This document shows, piece after piece, positions 1-8,042 of a DNA stretch of 25,576 nucleotides. The stretch's first letter is position 1. The number at the start of each line of letters is the position of its first letter. Location: assembly GCA_947589525.1 (NCBI GenBank), contig CANQAW010000004.1, positions 1 through 25,576 on the forward strand. The letters are read 5' to 3'. The notes under the pieces were generated by a model. The model did not search any database. It worked only from the letters and a program-made list of their open reading frames with translations, and was not told where the DNA came from. The DNA comes from Candidatus Gastranaerophilales bacterium. Its GTDB lineage: Bacteria; Cyanobacteriota; Vampirovibrionia; Gastranaerophilales; Gastranaerophilaceae. A program made the position numbers and the translations under genes.

Positions 1-1166
1 TTTGCCAAAGTGGGAAGATTTTCACTGCCGTCTTGATAATATTCCGCTTCATCAAATTGTTCGGCTTGAGAATTGTATTCTTCCACCGCAGCCATTTCAT
101 TCATACGTTCTACGGATTCGCTTCCTTTTAAAGAAATAAGCGCAAAGCTTGCAAAAATCAAAAATGCACCGATACATACAATAAGTGCACGTCTGTTTTT
201 AACTTTTATAACAGACTTAATTGAGGGAAAGTCGAATTTTGGAATTTCATTGAATATTGTGTCTATTACGGTTTTTGTGATAAGTTTCTTATCGCCTTTG
301 TCTATTGTATCCAAGACTTGGGCAAGTTTTGCAAGTCTTCCCTGAGCAAGCTCTTCCTGCTCAATAGGCTGAGTATTTTTGCTTATCGCATGATTTTTTA
401 ATTTCTTCTCGACAGTTTTTGTGCTTGGAGCTTGAACGGGTGTTTGAGGTGTTGCTTTTGGTTTTTTTCTGTACAGCTCGGGATACAATCTTACGTTGTT
501 TGCAAGCTTTTCAAATTCAATTGTGCTTACAAATCTGCTTCTGCAAGAGTCACAGTTTAAAAGATGCTGGATTAACTGTCTTTTGTAAACGGAAGAAAGG
601 TCGTTATCTATAAATTTTAAAAATAATCCCAGACAATCGATGTGTTTTCCGAGTGTCACCTGTTTTGGACTTTGACTTTTAATGATTTCGCAAAATCTTT
701 TTATGTCGATAATCATTTTAATTGTAGGATAGTAAAATTTTGAATCATGGGGGCAGTTTTTAATGTTTTTGCCTTCGATAAATCCGATAATCTTAGCTTC
801 TTTTATTCTTGCGCCGATTTGAACTATAAAATAAAAATCGGGCAAAATATCCATATCCACATGGATTTTAGGAATTTTTACATTTTTTTCTTTATACAGC
901 GTTATAACATCAATTCTGTTTTTTGAAAAATATATGTCGCTTATTTTAAATTCTTCGTACAAAAGAGGGATTTTATATATACTTTTTTTATTGCTGACTT
1001 TTATTCCTTTTGCTTGCAGATAATTTATGGCACAATTAATCCCAAGCATATCAATCAGACCTCTTTTTCTTGCTCTGACTCCGCTTAGTGAACTGGCTAA
1101 AAGCTTTGAATTTTGGGCTAAATCTTCGTTTATTTCAAGAAAATCTATATCAACTGTTCCTGTCAA
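1..1166 (-). CDS. DUF1822-like protein with zinc-finger anti-sigma motif and one TM (partial, 3' end off window)
   Basis: An uninterrupted minus-strand frame gives 388 residues before the window edge cuts it. The start chosen is TTG at 1166, because GAGG lies 8 bases upstream and an in-frame TAA lies five codons further back; the ATG nearby is out of frame. Residues about 15-135 resemble cyanobacterial DUF1822 (an A-rich helix, an R..L..L.IN.AINYL..KGI segment, and a closing EAKIIGFIEG strand). Residues 175-208 look like a zf-HC2 anti-sigma zinc domain: H175, then H201-x3-C205-x2-C208 in HLLNCDSCRSRF. A Pro/Lys/Thr-rich linker follows (about 233-270), then one hydrophobic segment (about 327-346, ALIVCIGAFLIFASFALISL), then an acidic tail. 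This suggests a membrane-anchored cytoplasmic zinc domain, but no sigma factor is visible nearby. The family call is from recall; function is unknown. Confidence 0.75.
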   Translation of the reverse strand, partial: MTGTVDIDFLEINEDLAQNSKLLASSLSGVRARKRGLIDMLGINCAINYLQAKGIKVSNKKSIYKIPLLYEEFKISDIYFSKNRIDVITLYKEKNVKIPKIHVDMDILPDFYFIVQIGARIKEAKIIGFIEGKNIKNCPHDSKFYYPTIKMIIDIKRFCEIIKSQSPKQVTLGKHIDCLGLFLKFIDNDLSSVYKRQLIQHLLNCDSCRSRFVSTIEFEKLANNVRLYPELYRKKPKATPQTPVQAPSTKTVEKKLKNHAISKNTQPIEQEELAQGRLAKLAQVLDTIDKGDKKLITKTVIDTIFNEIPKFDFPSIKSVIKVKNRRALIVCIGAFLIFASFALISLKGSESVERMNEMAAVEEYNSQAEQFDEAEYYQDGSENLPTLA

Positions 1167-1295
1167 GATAATAACCTCATCTAGTTAATATTAATTTGAC
1201 ACATAATAAGAATTTTTTCAAAATATTTGTAAAAAATTAACGATTTTTCTTTATTTTTCTTAATATAAATAAATATCTTTTTAGTTTTTTGTTTT

Positions 1296-1306
1296 TATAA
1301 TATAAT
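1296..1306 (+). promoter_or_regulatory. -10 element(s) of the glyS promoter, start-proximal
   Basis: Two overlapping TATAAT hexamers lie at 1296-1301 and 1301-1306. The downstream one ends only 8 bases before the glyS ATG at 1315. No good -35 hexamer is seen (only T-rich sequence at the expected place) and there is no Shine-Dalgarno sequence, so the transcript may be leaderless or nearly so. The surrounding DNA is very A+T-rich, so chance is possible. Confidence 0.4.
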
Positions 1307-1314
1307 TTTTTATT

Positions 1315-3381
1315 ATGAATAAAGATTTTTTATTGGAAATATTAACTCAGGAACTTCCTTACCAATTTATCCCCAGCGCCGCAGTACAGCTTGAAGAGTC
1401 ATTTAAAAAACTTTTTTTTGAGCAAGGGCTTAATTATCAGGATATTAATGTTTATGCAACACCGAGAAGGCTTGCCGTTTTGGTTTCTTCGTTATCGGAA
1501 AAACAGGATACCGTTACAAAAGAAGTCAAAGGTCCTATGGTGTCGGTTGCAAAAGATAACACGGGCGCTTTTACGAAAGCCGGTTTGGGTTTTCTTGCGA
1601 AAAACAATATTGAAAAATCGGATGTTTTTGAAAAAGATAATTATATTTGGGCTAAAATCGAAATTAAAGGTAAAAGCGCAGTTGATATATTAAAAGAGAA
1701 TGTTGAAAATATAATATTAAAGCTTCAGGGCGCTCATTTTATGCGCTGGGGCTACAATGCCGATAAATTTTCCCGTCCCGTGGAAAATGTTGTTGCGCTT
1801 TTCGGTTCTGACGTTGTAGAGCTTAAAATATTTGATAAAACGGCAACAAATAAAACCCAAGGTCACAGATATTCCAAAAACAGATTTGTTGTTATTGATG
1901 AGCCGAAAAATTATGTTGAAATATTAAAAAGCGCGCAAGTTTTCGTTAATCAGACGGAAAGAAGACAGATTATAATTGAGCAGGCTCAAAAGTGCGCCCA
2001 AGAAAATAATCTTGAAGTTAAATTTGAAGATTTGAACGCTCTTTTAGATGAAATTACTTATATAACCGAATATCCGGTGAGTGTTTTATGCGAATTCAGC
2101 GAAAAATACCTTCAAATTCCTTCCATAGTTTCAACCACCGTTATGACCTTGCATCAAAGATATCTGCCTCTTTGGGACAAATCGGGCAGATTGTCAAATC
2201 ATTTTATAGCAATTGCAAATTATGTCGGAGACGATTTTTCTAATATTAAAGCGGGAAATCAGAGAGTAATCTGCGCAAGGCTTGAAGACGGAGTATTTTT
2301 CTTTAATGAAGACACCAAAACAAAATTGATTGATAAAATCGATAATCTTAAGGGAATGACTTTCCAAAAAGGTTTGGGAACTTTGTTCGATAAAACTCAA
2401 AGGTTAATTAAAATTTCATCATACATTGCCGATATTTTAAATGTATCAAACAAGGAAGATATTTTAAGATGTGCTCAGCTTTCAAAATGCGACCTGTCCA
2501 CAAAACTGGTTTTTGAATTTACCGAGCTTCAAGGTTTTATCGGCGAAAACTATGCGCACTTGGATGGCGAAAAAGATGAAGTTGCCTGCGGTATCTGCGA
2601 ACATTATTTTCCTTTGGGCGCAAATTCTCCTCTTGCAAGCGATATAATCGGACAAGTTGTTTCCTTGGCAGATAAAATTGATACAATTAATGCTTTGTTT
2701 ATTTCAACTCAAGGTGATAAAAAGAAAAAGCGTCCCACAGGCTCTAACGACCCTCTTGGTGCAAGGCGCGGTGCAATAGGTATTTTAAGAACAATAATTG
2801 AAAAGAAAATCAATTTAAATTTGGAAGATGTTATAAAATATTCACTTAATTTATTATCCGAAGAATTTTCCGTTCCTCTTGAAGATGCTATTTTCAATGA
2901 ATTAAAGGAATTTTACCTGTCAAGACTTATTTTTATGTATGAAAAGCAATACAGCGCAAATTTAATACAGGCATGCTTCGGTGCTAATCCTTTGTCCGAT
3001 TTAAACAAAATCATAAAAAAAATGGAAATTTTGTCTAAATATCAAAAAAATCAACTTTCGGATGAATTTTCAAAACTAAAAGAAAATGCGCTTCGAATTT
3101 CTAAAATTTTAAAAGGAAACAGTTTTTCAAATGTTGATGAAAGCCTTTTAATTCTTGATGAAGAAAAGAATTTATACAGTGCAATCAAAAACCATAATCA
3201 AAACAATGACGATATTGAAAATTACATAAATTCGCTTTTAAGTTTAATTGAACCGGTTGAAAAGTTTTTCGATAAAGTTTTGGTAATGGATAAGGATGAA
3301 AAAATCAAAAATAACAGAATTGCTCTTTTAAATCTTTTAAAAGAAAAATTCGGCGCTGTTTGCGATTTTGAAAAATTGTAA
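1315..3381 (+). CDS. glyS: Glycyl-tRNA synthetase beta subunit
   Basis: A 688-aa protein matching the usual length of bacterial GlyS, the beta subunit of the tetrameric (alpha2beta2) glycyl-tRNA synthetase that charges tRNA-Gly in the cytoplasm. The N-terminus (LLEILTQELPYQFIPSA, later YATPRRLAVLV) is typical of the family. The HD-like region is seen as QGFIGENYAHLDGE followed by EHYFPLGANSPLASDI and DKIDTINALF. The C-terminal third is the helical anticodon-binding part. The alpha subunit gene glyQ is not in the window. The ATG at 1315 has no Shine-Dalgarno sequence but has TATAAT just upstream. The gene is convergent with the exonuclease gene, with only 6 bases between the two stop codons. 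Confidence 0.96.
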   Translation: MNKDFLLEILTQELPYQFIPSAAVQLEESFKKLFFEQGLNYQDINVYATPRRLAVLVSSLSEKQDTVTKEVKGPMVSVAKDNTGAFTKAGLGFLAKNNIEKSDVFEKDNYIWAKIEIKGKSAVDILKENVENIILKLQGAHFMRWGYNADKFSRPVENVVALFGSDVVELKIFDKTATNKTQGHRYSKNRFVVIDEPKNYVEILKSAQVFVNQTERRQIIIEQAQKCAQENNLEVKFEDLNALLDEITYITEYPVSVLCEFSEKYLQIPSIVSTTVMTLHQRYLPLWDKSGRLSNHFIAIANYVGDDFSNIKAGNQRVICARLEDGVFFFNEDTKTKLIDKIDNLKGMTFQKGLGTLFDKTQRLIKISSYIADILNVSNKEDILRCAQLSKCDLSTKLVFEFTELQGFIGENYAHLDGEKDEVACGICEHYFPLGANSPLASDIIGQVVSLADKIDTINALFISTQGDKKKKRPTGSNDPLGARRGAIGILRTIIEKKINLNLEDVIKYSLNLLSEEFSVPLEDAIFNELKEFYLSRLIFMYEKQYSANLIQACFGANPLSDLNKIIKKMEILSKYQKNQLSDEFSKLKENALRISKILKGNSFSNVDESLLILDEEKNLYSAIKNHNQNNDDIENYINSLLSLIEPVEKFFDKVLVMDKDEKIKNNRIALLNLLKEKFGAVCDFEKL

Positions 3382-3387
3382 TTTGCG

Positions 3388-4311
3388 CTACTTGTTTTTT
3401 TCGGGTTTTACAATGCCGAATGATTTATTTTCGGATATTTCAATTCTTGCGGATTTGATTTTGTCTTTAATTTCTTCGCTTATGCTGTTAGTTGTTACTA
3501 ATCTGTCTATAAAAGCATTGTTTAGTTTAACGGCTTTGGTTAAAGCTCCGATTTCGTCAAGAGTTTCTTTAATTTGAGAAAAATCATAGGAAAAAGTTTT
3601 CTTATGATTGTACGTTAATAATTCTCCCGTGTTGGATTTAATTTCTTTTCCGCCCCGTTCAAAATAAATTTTAAAAATTGAACGTAAATCCTGAATTTCC
3701 GACTGCATTGTGTTAATTGCGCTTTGCAGTCTTAAATATCTTTCAAAAAGATATTCCACATGGTCAATTTGAGACAATTGCCAGTTGTATTTTTGATAAT
3801 AAAGCGCTTTTAATTTAGGATAGCATTTAGCTAAAGCCATTGCATCTCCCATTGCTCTGTGGCGTTTTTCGTTTTTTCCCTGAAAAACACTAACCAAAGT
3901 ATCCAGTCCGCAGGATTCATATTGCGGATAGACTTCTTTAAACATCATCTGAGTATCTATGTAGTTATTTTCCAGCGATTTATCATATAGTCTTTTTGAA
4001 GTTCGATTTAAAAAGGAAAAATCAAAAATAGCGTTGTGAGCAACAATCGGATAATTTCCTATAAATTCAAAAATTTTAGGATAAATTTCCTGCTCTTCGG
4101 GAGCTGATTCCAAATCCTGTTCGCTAATTCCGTGGATTGCCTGAGAAGATTTTCTTATGTGCTGGTGAGGATTGATTAAAGTTTCAAATTTTTCTTTAAC
4201 TTTCCCGTTTACAAGCTTAATGCCCGCAAATTCAATAACTCTTTCTTTTGTGTAGTCTAAGCCTGTTGTCTCAACGTCAATTACAATTTCTGTTTCTTTT
4301 TCTTTTGGCAT
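3388..4311 (-). CDS. DEDDh 3'-5' exonuclease, DnaQ/PolC-epsilon type
   Basis: A 307-aa protein. The first 170 residues form a DnaQ-like exonuclease domain with all three Exo motifs: D12-x-E14 in IVIDVETTG, HNAIFDFSFLN, and the closing H....D pair in RHRAMGDAMALAKCY, which marks the DEDDh class. Such enzymes remove nucleotides from 3' ends as polymerase proofreading subunits or stand-alone nucleases. The C-terminal 130 residues are helical and charged (LRLQSAINTMQSEIQDLRSIF), with no BRCT or UvrC domain that I can see, so the partner is unknown. GGGGA lies 6 bases before the ATG. It is the third gene after ilvD and the MCE gene, 36 bases behind the latter, presumably co-transcribed though functionally unrelated. 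Confidence 0.88.
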   Translation of the reverse strand: MPKEKETEIVIDVETTGLDYTKERVIEFAGIKLVNGKVKEKFETLINPHQHIRKSSQAIHGISEQDLESAPEEQEIYPKIFEFIGNYPIVAHNAIFDFSFLNRTSKRLYDKSLENNYIDTQMMFKEVYPQYESCGLDTLVSVFQGKNEKRHRAMGDAMALAKCYPKLKALYYQKYNWQLSQIDHVEYLFERYLRLQSAINTMQSEIQDLRSIFKIYFERGGKEIKSNTGELLTYNHKKTFSYDFSQIKETLDEIGALTKAVKLNNAFIDRLVTTNSISEEIKDKIKSARIEISENKSFGIVKPEKNK

Positions 4312-4347
4312 TTAACTTCCCCTTTTAAAAAAATAATATCATAAAAA

Positions 4348-5007
4348 TTATTTTTTTATGAATTGATTGAGTTTATTAACGTTTTCATTAACTTTTTCGA
4401 TTTTTTCCTGTAAATCTTTTTGTTTGACTTTTATTTTATCCGTTTTTTCCTGCTGATTTTTTGAGAAATCTTTCATTTTTAAGTCAGTTGATTTATAGGA
4501 ATAATTTTTAATATCCGATATTGTATTTATAACATTGTTAAAAGCTCCTTGATTAAAGCTTTTAACATACTTTTCCATTGATTCGATTATCTCGACTATT
4601 CCTATTGCTTCTCTTACAACGTCGTTTATTCTTATTGTTCCTTCGGTTAAAATTCCTACATCACAAGACCCGTCCGGAGGCATAAGTTCGATTGATTTAG
4701 ACCCGCCGAGTCCGTAAAACTCAACGCGGGCAACCGTTCCGTTTGGGATTTTCATGTCTTTTTCCGTTACAACAATTTGAACATTTATATGTTTATTTTT
4801 AGAAGCAAGTTTGCGCACATAGCCGATATTAATGCCCATAAACCTTACGGGAGAACCTTTTGTAATGCCGTCTATATCCTTAAATTGAATGGTATAAATG
4901 TTCGGTTCTATAAATAATTTTGAATATGCAAATATAATCCCCGTAAAGATTGTTCCCAAAAGGATGGTAAGAATAAATATTTCAGCTAAAATTGCACGTT
5001 TTTTCAT
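4348..5007 (-). CDS. MCE-domain (MlaD-like) lipid-transport protein
   Basis: A 219-aa protein with one N-terminal membrane anchor (about residues 7-30) and a single MCE domain (about 36-115): YTIQFKDIDGITKGSPVRFMGINIGYVRKL is the standard MlaD/Mce opening. A helical tail rich in Lys/Glu/Gln (about 170-219) looks like a coiled coil. MCE proteins are the substrate-binding parts of Mla-type lipid ABC transporters in diderms and cyanobacteria, anchored in the inner membrane and facing the periplasm. No MlaE permease or MlaF ATPase gene is in the window. The ATG lies 6 bases after the ilvD stop and has no Shine-Dalgarno of its own at normal spacing, so translation is probably coupled to ilvD. It is shorter than many cyanobacterial homologues because the C-terminal tail is short. 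Confidence 0.9.
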   Translation of the reverse strand: MKKRAILAEIFILTILLGTIFTGIIFAYSKLFIEPNIYTIQFKDIDGITKGSPVRFMGINIGYVRKLASKNKHINVQIVVTEKDMKIPNGTVARVEFYGLGGSKSIELMPPDGSCDVGILTEGTIRINDVVREAIGIVEIIESMEKYVKSFNQGAFNNVINTISDIKNYSYKSTDLKMKDFSKNQQEKTDKIKVKQKDLQEKIEKVNENVNKLNQFIKK

Positions 5008-5013
5008 ATTTAA

Positions 5014-6672
5014 TTATTGGGCAATTGCTCCTTTGTTTGCCTGAGATACATTTCTTTGATATTTTGATAAATAGCCTTTTAAAACTTCACGCTCCTGAGG
5101 TTTAAAGTTTTCTCTCCTTTGGTTTAGAATATCTTGCTCAACAAGAAGGTTTATCTGTCTTTTATCGATATCAATTTCAATAATATCACCGTTTTCAATT
5201 AAGCCGATAACTCCTTTCAGGCATGCTTCAGGAGTAATATGACCTATGCAAAGTCCTCTTGTACCGCCCGAAAATCTTCCGTCTGTTATAAGGGCGCATT
5301 TTTTTCCCAATCCTTTACCGACGAGCAAAGAAGTCGGAGCAAGCATTTCTCTCATCCCCGGTCCTCCTTTAGGGCCTTCATATCTTATAACAACGACATC
5401 ACCCGCAACAACAACATCATCTTCAATTGCTTTCATTGCATCTTCTTCGCAATTAAAAACTTTTGCTTTGCCCTTAAATTTGAAAACATCTTTATCAACG
5501 CCCGATATTTTAACTACAGCGCCGTCGGGAGCTAAATTACCGTGTAAAATGGCAAGTCCGGGGTTATTTGTAATCGGGTTATCAAAAGGTTTAATAACTT
5601 CGCTGTCAACCCAAGCCTCTTGCGCAATTTGTTCGATTGACCTTCCTATTACGTTTTTTGTGTTTTTAAATTCGGGAGTTTTGCCGTACAGGGTTTTAAT
5701 TGCGCCTGATATTCCACCCGCATTATCAAAATCGGTCATAGTCAAAGTGCTTGAAGGGTCAAGCTTTATAATTTGAGGAATTTTTGTGCTTAAATATTCA
5801 AAATCATCCAAAGATAAGTCAATATCCGCACTTTGCGCAATTGCAAGGAGATGAAGAATGGAATTTGTAGAACCGCCTAAAGCTAAATCAACAATAATTG
5901 CGTTTTTGACAGCTTCAAGCGTCACTATATCGCGGGGAAGAATATTTTCTCTCACAAGGTCGCAAATTGCAAGACCGGATTCGAAAGCTATTCTTCTTTT
6001 TTTGGAAGATACTGCGCTTGCACTTGCACAGCCCTCTAAACTCATCCCCATAACCTCGGTTAAGCAGGCAAGAGTGTTTGCCGTGTATAATCCTTGGCAA
6101 GAACCAATTGTAGGGCAGGCATAGTGTTCCATTTCGGCAAGTTTTTCTTTTGTAATTTTGCCCGCTCTATATCTTCCGACGGCTTCGGATGACCCTCTTA
6201 TAAATGTTAAAGTTTCACCTTTGCAGTGTCCTTCTATGGAAGGGCCCGCAGTTACAATTATTGAAGGGATATTTAACCTTAAAGCGGCAATTAACATCCC
6301 AGGGGTAATTTTATCGCAATTTGTGAGTAAAACAAGACCATCCAGCTGATGAGCGTTAGCGACTGTTTCAACGCAATCGGCGATTAAATCTCTGCTCGGA
6401 AGAGAATATCTCATTCCGCAGTGACCCATAGCTAAGCCGTCACAAACGGCAGGAACTCCAAAAATAAACGCCTGACCACCGCCCGAGTGTATTCCTTTTT
6501 CAATCTGGCGTTCTAAATCTCTCATTCCTGCGTGCCCCGGAACTAAATCCGAAAATGAACTTGCTATTCCTATAAAAGGTTTTTTTATATTTTTATCGGA
6601 CAATCCTCCCGCATATAAAAGTGCTCTGTGCGGTGCGTGGGATTCACCTTGTTTTAAAATATCGCTTCTCAT
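5014..6672 (-). CDS. ilvD: Dihydroxy-acid dehydratase
   Basis: A 552-aa enzyme of valine, leucine and isoleucine synthesis that dehydrates 2,3-dihydroxy-acids to 2-keto acids using an Fe-S cluster. Landmarks are MRSDILKQG near the start, VPGHAGMRDLE, VCDGLAMGHCGMRYSLPSR, LTNCDKITPGM, ACPTIGSCQGLYTANT, GPKGGPGMREML and ITDGRFSGGTRG. The cysteines in VCDG, NCDK and GSCQG are the likely cluster ligands; the 'PGH' form at the first site places it with the roughly 550-residue subclass, not the 616-residue E. coli type. The start chosen is ATG at 6672, which has AAAGGA about 6 bases upstream and gives the usual MRSD N-terminus. A TTG nine codons earlier (6699) is also in frame but less likely. First gene of an operon with the MCE and exonuclease genes. 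Confidence 0.96.
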   Translation of the reverse strand: MRSDILKQGESHAPHRALLYAGGLSDKNIKKPFIGIASSFSDLVPGHAGMRDLERQIEKGIHSGGGQAFIFGVPAVCDGLAMGHCGMRYSLPSRDLIADCVETVANAHQLDGLVLLTNCDKITPGMLIAALRLNIPSIIVTAGPSIEGHCKGETLTFIRGSSEAVGRYRAGKITKEKLAEMEHYACPTIGSCQGLYTANTLACLTEVMGMSLEGCASASAVSSKKRRIAFESGLAICDLVRENILPRDIVTLEAVKNAIIVDLALGGSTNSILHLLAIAQSADIDLSLDDFEYLSTKIPQIIKLDPSSTLTMTDFDNAGGISGAIKTLYGKTPEFKNTKNVIGRSIEQIAQEAWVDSEVIKPFDNPITNNPGLAILHGNLAPDGAVVKISGVDKDVFKFKGKAKVFNCEEDAMKAIEDDVVVAGDVVVIRYEGPKGGPGMREMLAPTSLLVGKGLGKKCALITDGRFSGGTRGLCIGHITPEACLKGVIGLIENGDIIEIDIDKRQINLLVEQDILNQRRENFKPQEREVLKGYLSKYQRNVSQANKGAIAQ

Positions 6673-6785
6673 AATTTTTCCTTTAAAGTCCTGATACAAT
6701 CAATTAAAGCATTATTTTAAATTTTTAACAAATTTTTAAACTAAAATCATACTTATAAAACATTTTGTAAAGTTAAGTGCCAAAC

Positions 6786-6812
6786 TTGCCATTAATTTAA
6801 ATTTGTTATAAC
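6786..6812 (+). promoter_or_regulatory. Promoter of the Nudix-regulator operon, possibly leaderless
   Basis: TTGCCA at 6786-6791 and TATAAC at 6807-6812 are separated by 15 bases and followed after only 8 bases by the ATG at 6821, with no Shine-Dalgarno sequence. The 148-base divergent gap also holds an exact 9-base inverted repeat, AACAAATTT at 6727-6735 and AAATTTGTT at 6799-6807, the second arm touching this -10 element, and a direct repeat of TGCCA. Confidence 0.45.
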
Positions 6813-6820
6813 ATAAGACT

Positions 6821-7507
6821 ATGAGAACTTTTGCGGAAACAAAAACACACGAAGTCACGGTTGACGTTGTAATTTTAACTATTCATAACGATAAATTAAA
6901 AGTGTTGTTAGTAAAGCGTGTAAACGAACCTTTCAGGGGAAGGTGGTCAATTCCGGGCGGATTTATCAGATTGTCCGAAAACATAGATGATGCTGCACTG
7001 CGTGTCTTAAAAGAAAAAACAACCGTTCAAAATATTTATCTTGAACAATTATACACATTCGGCGACCCTTTAAGATATCCTAACGCACGTGTCATAACTT
7101 GCGCATATTTTGCACTTTTAAGGGCGGAAGATATCAAAATTGACCCTAAAAATGTTGAAGGTGTTGCTGATGTTCAATGGCATGATGTTGAAAAATTGCC
7201 TCCTTTGGCTTTCGACCACAAAGAAATTATTGAGTATTCCTTAAAAAGAACAAGAGAAAGGCTTGAGCTTTGCCCGATAGCTTTTCAATTGCTTCCCAAA
7301 AAATTTACTTTAACGGAATTACAAAAATCTTACGAATTGATATTAAAAAAACAGCTTGATAAAAGAAACTTCAGAAAGAAAATGCTATCTTCAAATATCT
7401 TGGTTGAAACAAACGAAGTAACAAAATCTTTCTCTAAAAGACCTGCGGTTTTATATTCTTTTGATAATATCACTCTTAACTCAAAAAGAGGGCATTTCTT
7501 TTCGTAG
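6821..7507 (+). CDS. NrtR-type Nudix-fold transcriptional regulator (degenerate Nudix box)
   Basis: A 228-aa protein with an N-terminal Nudix fold (about residues 10-150) and a C-terminal winged-helix-like region (about 150-210, ending RRPAVLYSF-like as SKRPAVLYSFD), the architecture of NrtR and related regulators. The Nudix box starts normally (G47-x5-E53-x7-R61) but then reads VLKEKTTV where REUxEExGU is expected: the first catalytic Glu is Val, one of the EE pair is Lys and the Gly is Thr. Loss of these Mg-binding residues argues for a metabolite-sensing repressor and against an active hydrolase. NrtR members sense ADP-ribose or other phosphorylated metabolites. It sits 22 bases before the small-subunit gene and is divergent from ilvD, so those units are the likely targets. 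Ligand and operator are unknown. Confidence 0.85.
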   Translation: MRTFAETKTHEVTVDVVILTIHNDKLKVLLVKRVNEPFRGRWSIPGGFIRLSENIDDAALRVLKEKTTVQNIYLEQLYTFGDPLRYPNARVITCAYFALLRAEDIKIDPKNVEGVADVQWHDVEKLPPLAFDHKEIIEYSLKRTRERLELCPIAFQLLPKKFTLTELQKSYELILKKQLDKRNFRKKMLSSNILVETNEVTKSFSKRPAVLYSFDNITLNSKRGHFFS

Positions 7508-7529
7508 CTGTTCATATTAAGGAATGATA

Positions 7530-8042
7530 ATGAGCGAAAATCATATAAAAAAAGGTAAAGCTTTTAAATTCGGCGATAATATTTCAACAGACCATATTGC
7601 GCCGGGGAGATTATTTCATTTAAGAAATGACTTAACTGAATTTTCAAAACATGTACTTGAAGATGCTGATGCTGATTTTGCAAAAAATGTTAAAAAAGGG
7701 GATTTTGTTGTTGCGGGAAAAAATTTCGGTCTTGGGTCAAGTCGGGAACACGCTCCTCAAATAATTAAAATTGCGGGAGTCGGTGCGGTTATAGCTAAAT
7801 CCTTTGCCCGAATATTTTACAGAAACGCAATTAATATAGGGCTTTTAGCTATCGAATGTGATACGGATAATATAGATGACGGCGACAATCTTGAAATTGA
7901 TATAAAACAAGGAATTATTAAAAATTTAACTAAAAATATTGAAATTAAAATCACCCCTTTGCCTAATGTTATGATAAAACTTCTTCAAGAAGGCGGGCTT
8001 GTCGAACATCTTAAAAAACACGGGGATTTTGACCTTGTCTGA
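7530..8042 (+). CDS. leuD: 3-isopropylmalate dehydratase/aconitase-type small subunit (LeuD/HACN family)
   Basis: A 170-aa swivel-domain subunit of the two-subunit hydrolyase family (LeuC-LeuD, homoaconitase, related). KFGDNISTDHIAPGR opens the domain, and KNFGLGSSREHAPQIIK and AVIAKSFARIFYRNAINIGL are strongly conserved family blocks. The start chosen is ATG 7530, which has AAGGA 6 bases upstream; the ATG at 7524 abuts that sequence. Two features are unusual: STDHIAPG resembles the aconitase form STDHISPAG where most small subunits have DTDxIIP, and the substrate-loop segment reads LFHLRND where methanogen-type HACN subunits have YLR(T/M/V). The partner large subunit is not in the window. 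The downstream NAD-isocitrate dehydrogenase overlaps it by 8 bases, so the true substrate may be citrate/isocitrate; leucine synthesis remains equally open. Confidence 0.85.
   Translation: MSENHIKKGKAFKFGDNISTDHIAPGRLFHLRNDLTEFSKHVLEDADADFAKNVKKGDFVVAGKNFGLGSSREHAPQIIKIAGVGAVIAKSFARIFYRNAINIGLLAIECDTDNIDDGDNLEIDIKQGIIKNLTKNIEIKITPLPNVMIKLLQEGGLVEHLKKHGDFDLV

Noticed and set aside
73..613. Two plus-strand open frames (90 and 64 codons) in the first 620 bases
   Set aside because: They are antisense to a continuous 388-codon minus-strand frame with domain-like sequence, zinc motif and TM segment; their own translations show no family features or ribosome sites.
5239..5776. Plus-strand frames up to 176 codons opposite ilvD
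   Set aside because: Shadow frames of a highly conserved enzyme gene; compositions rich in Ser/Pro/Thr without recognisable motifs.
6673..6699. TTG start for ilvD nine codons upstream
   Set aside because: The ATG at 6672 has AAAGGA at proper distance and gives the family N-terminus; the upstream TTG would translate through that ribosome site.
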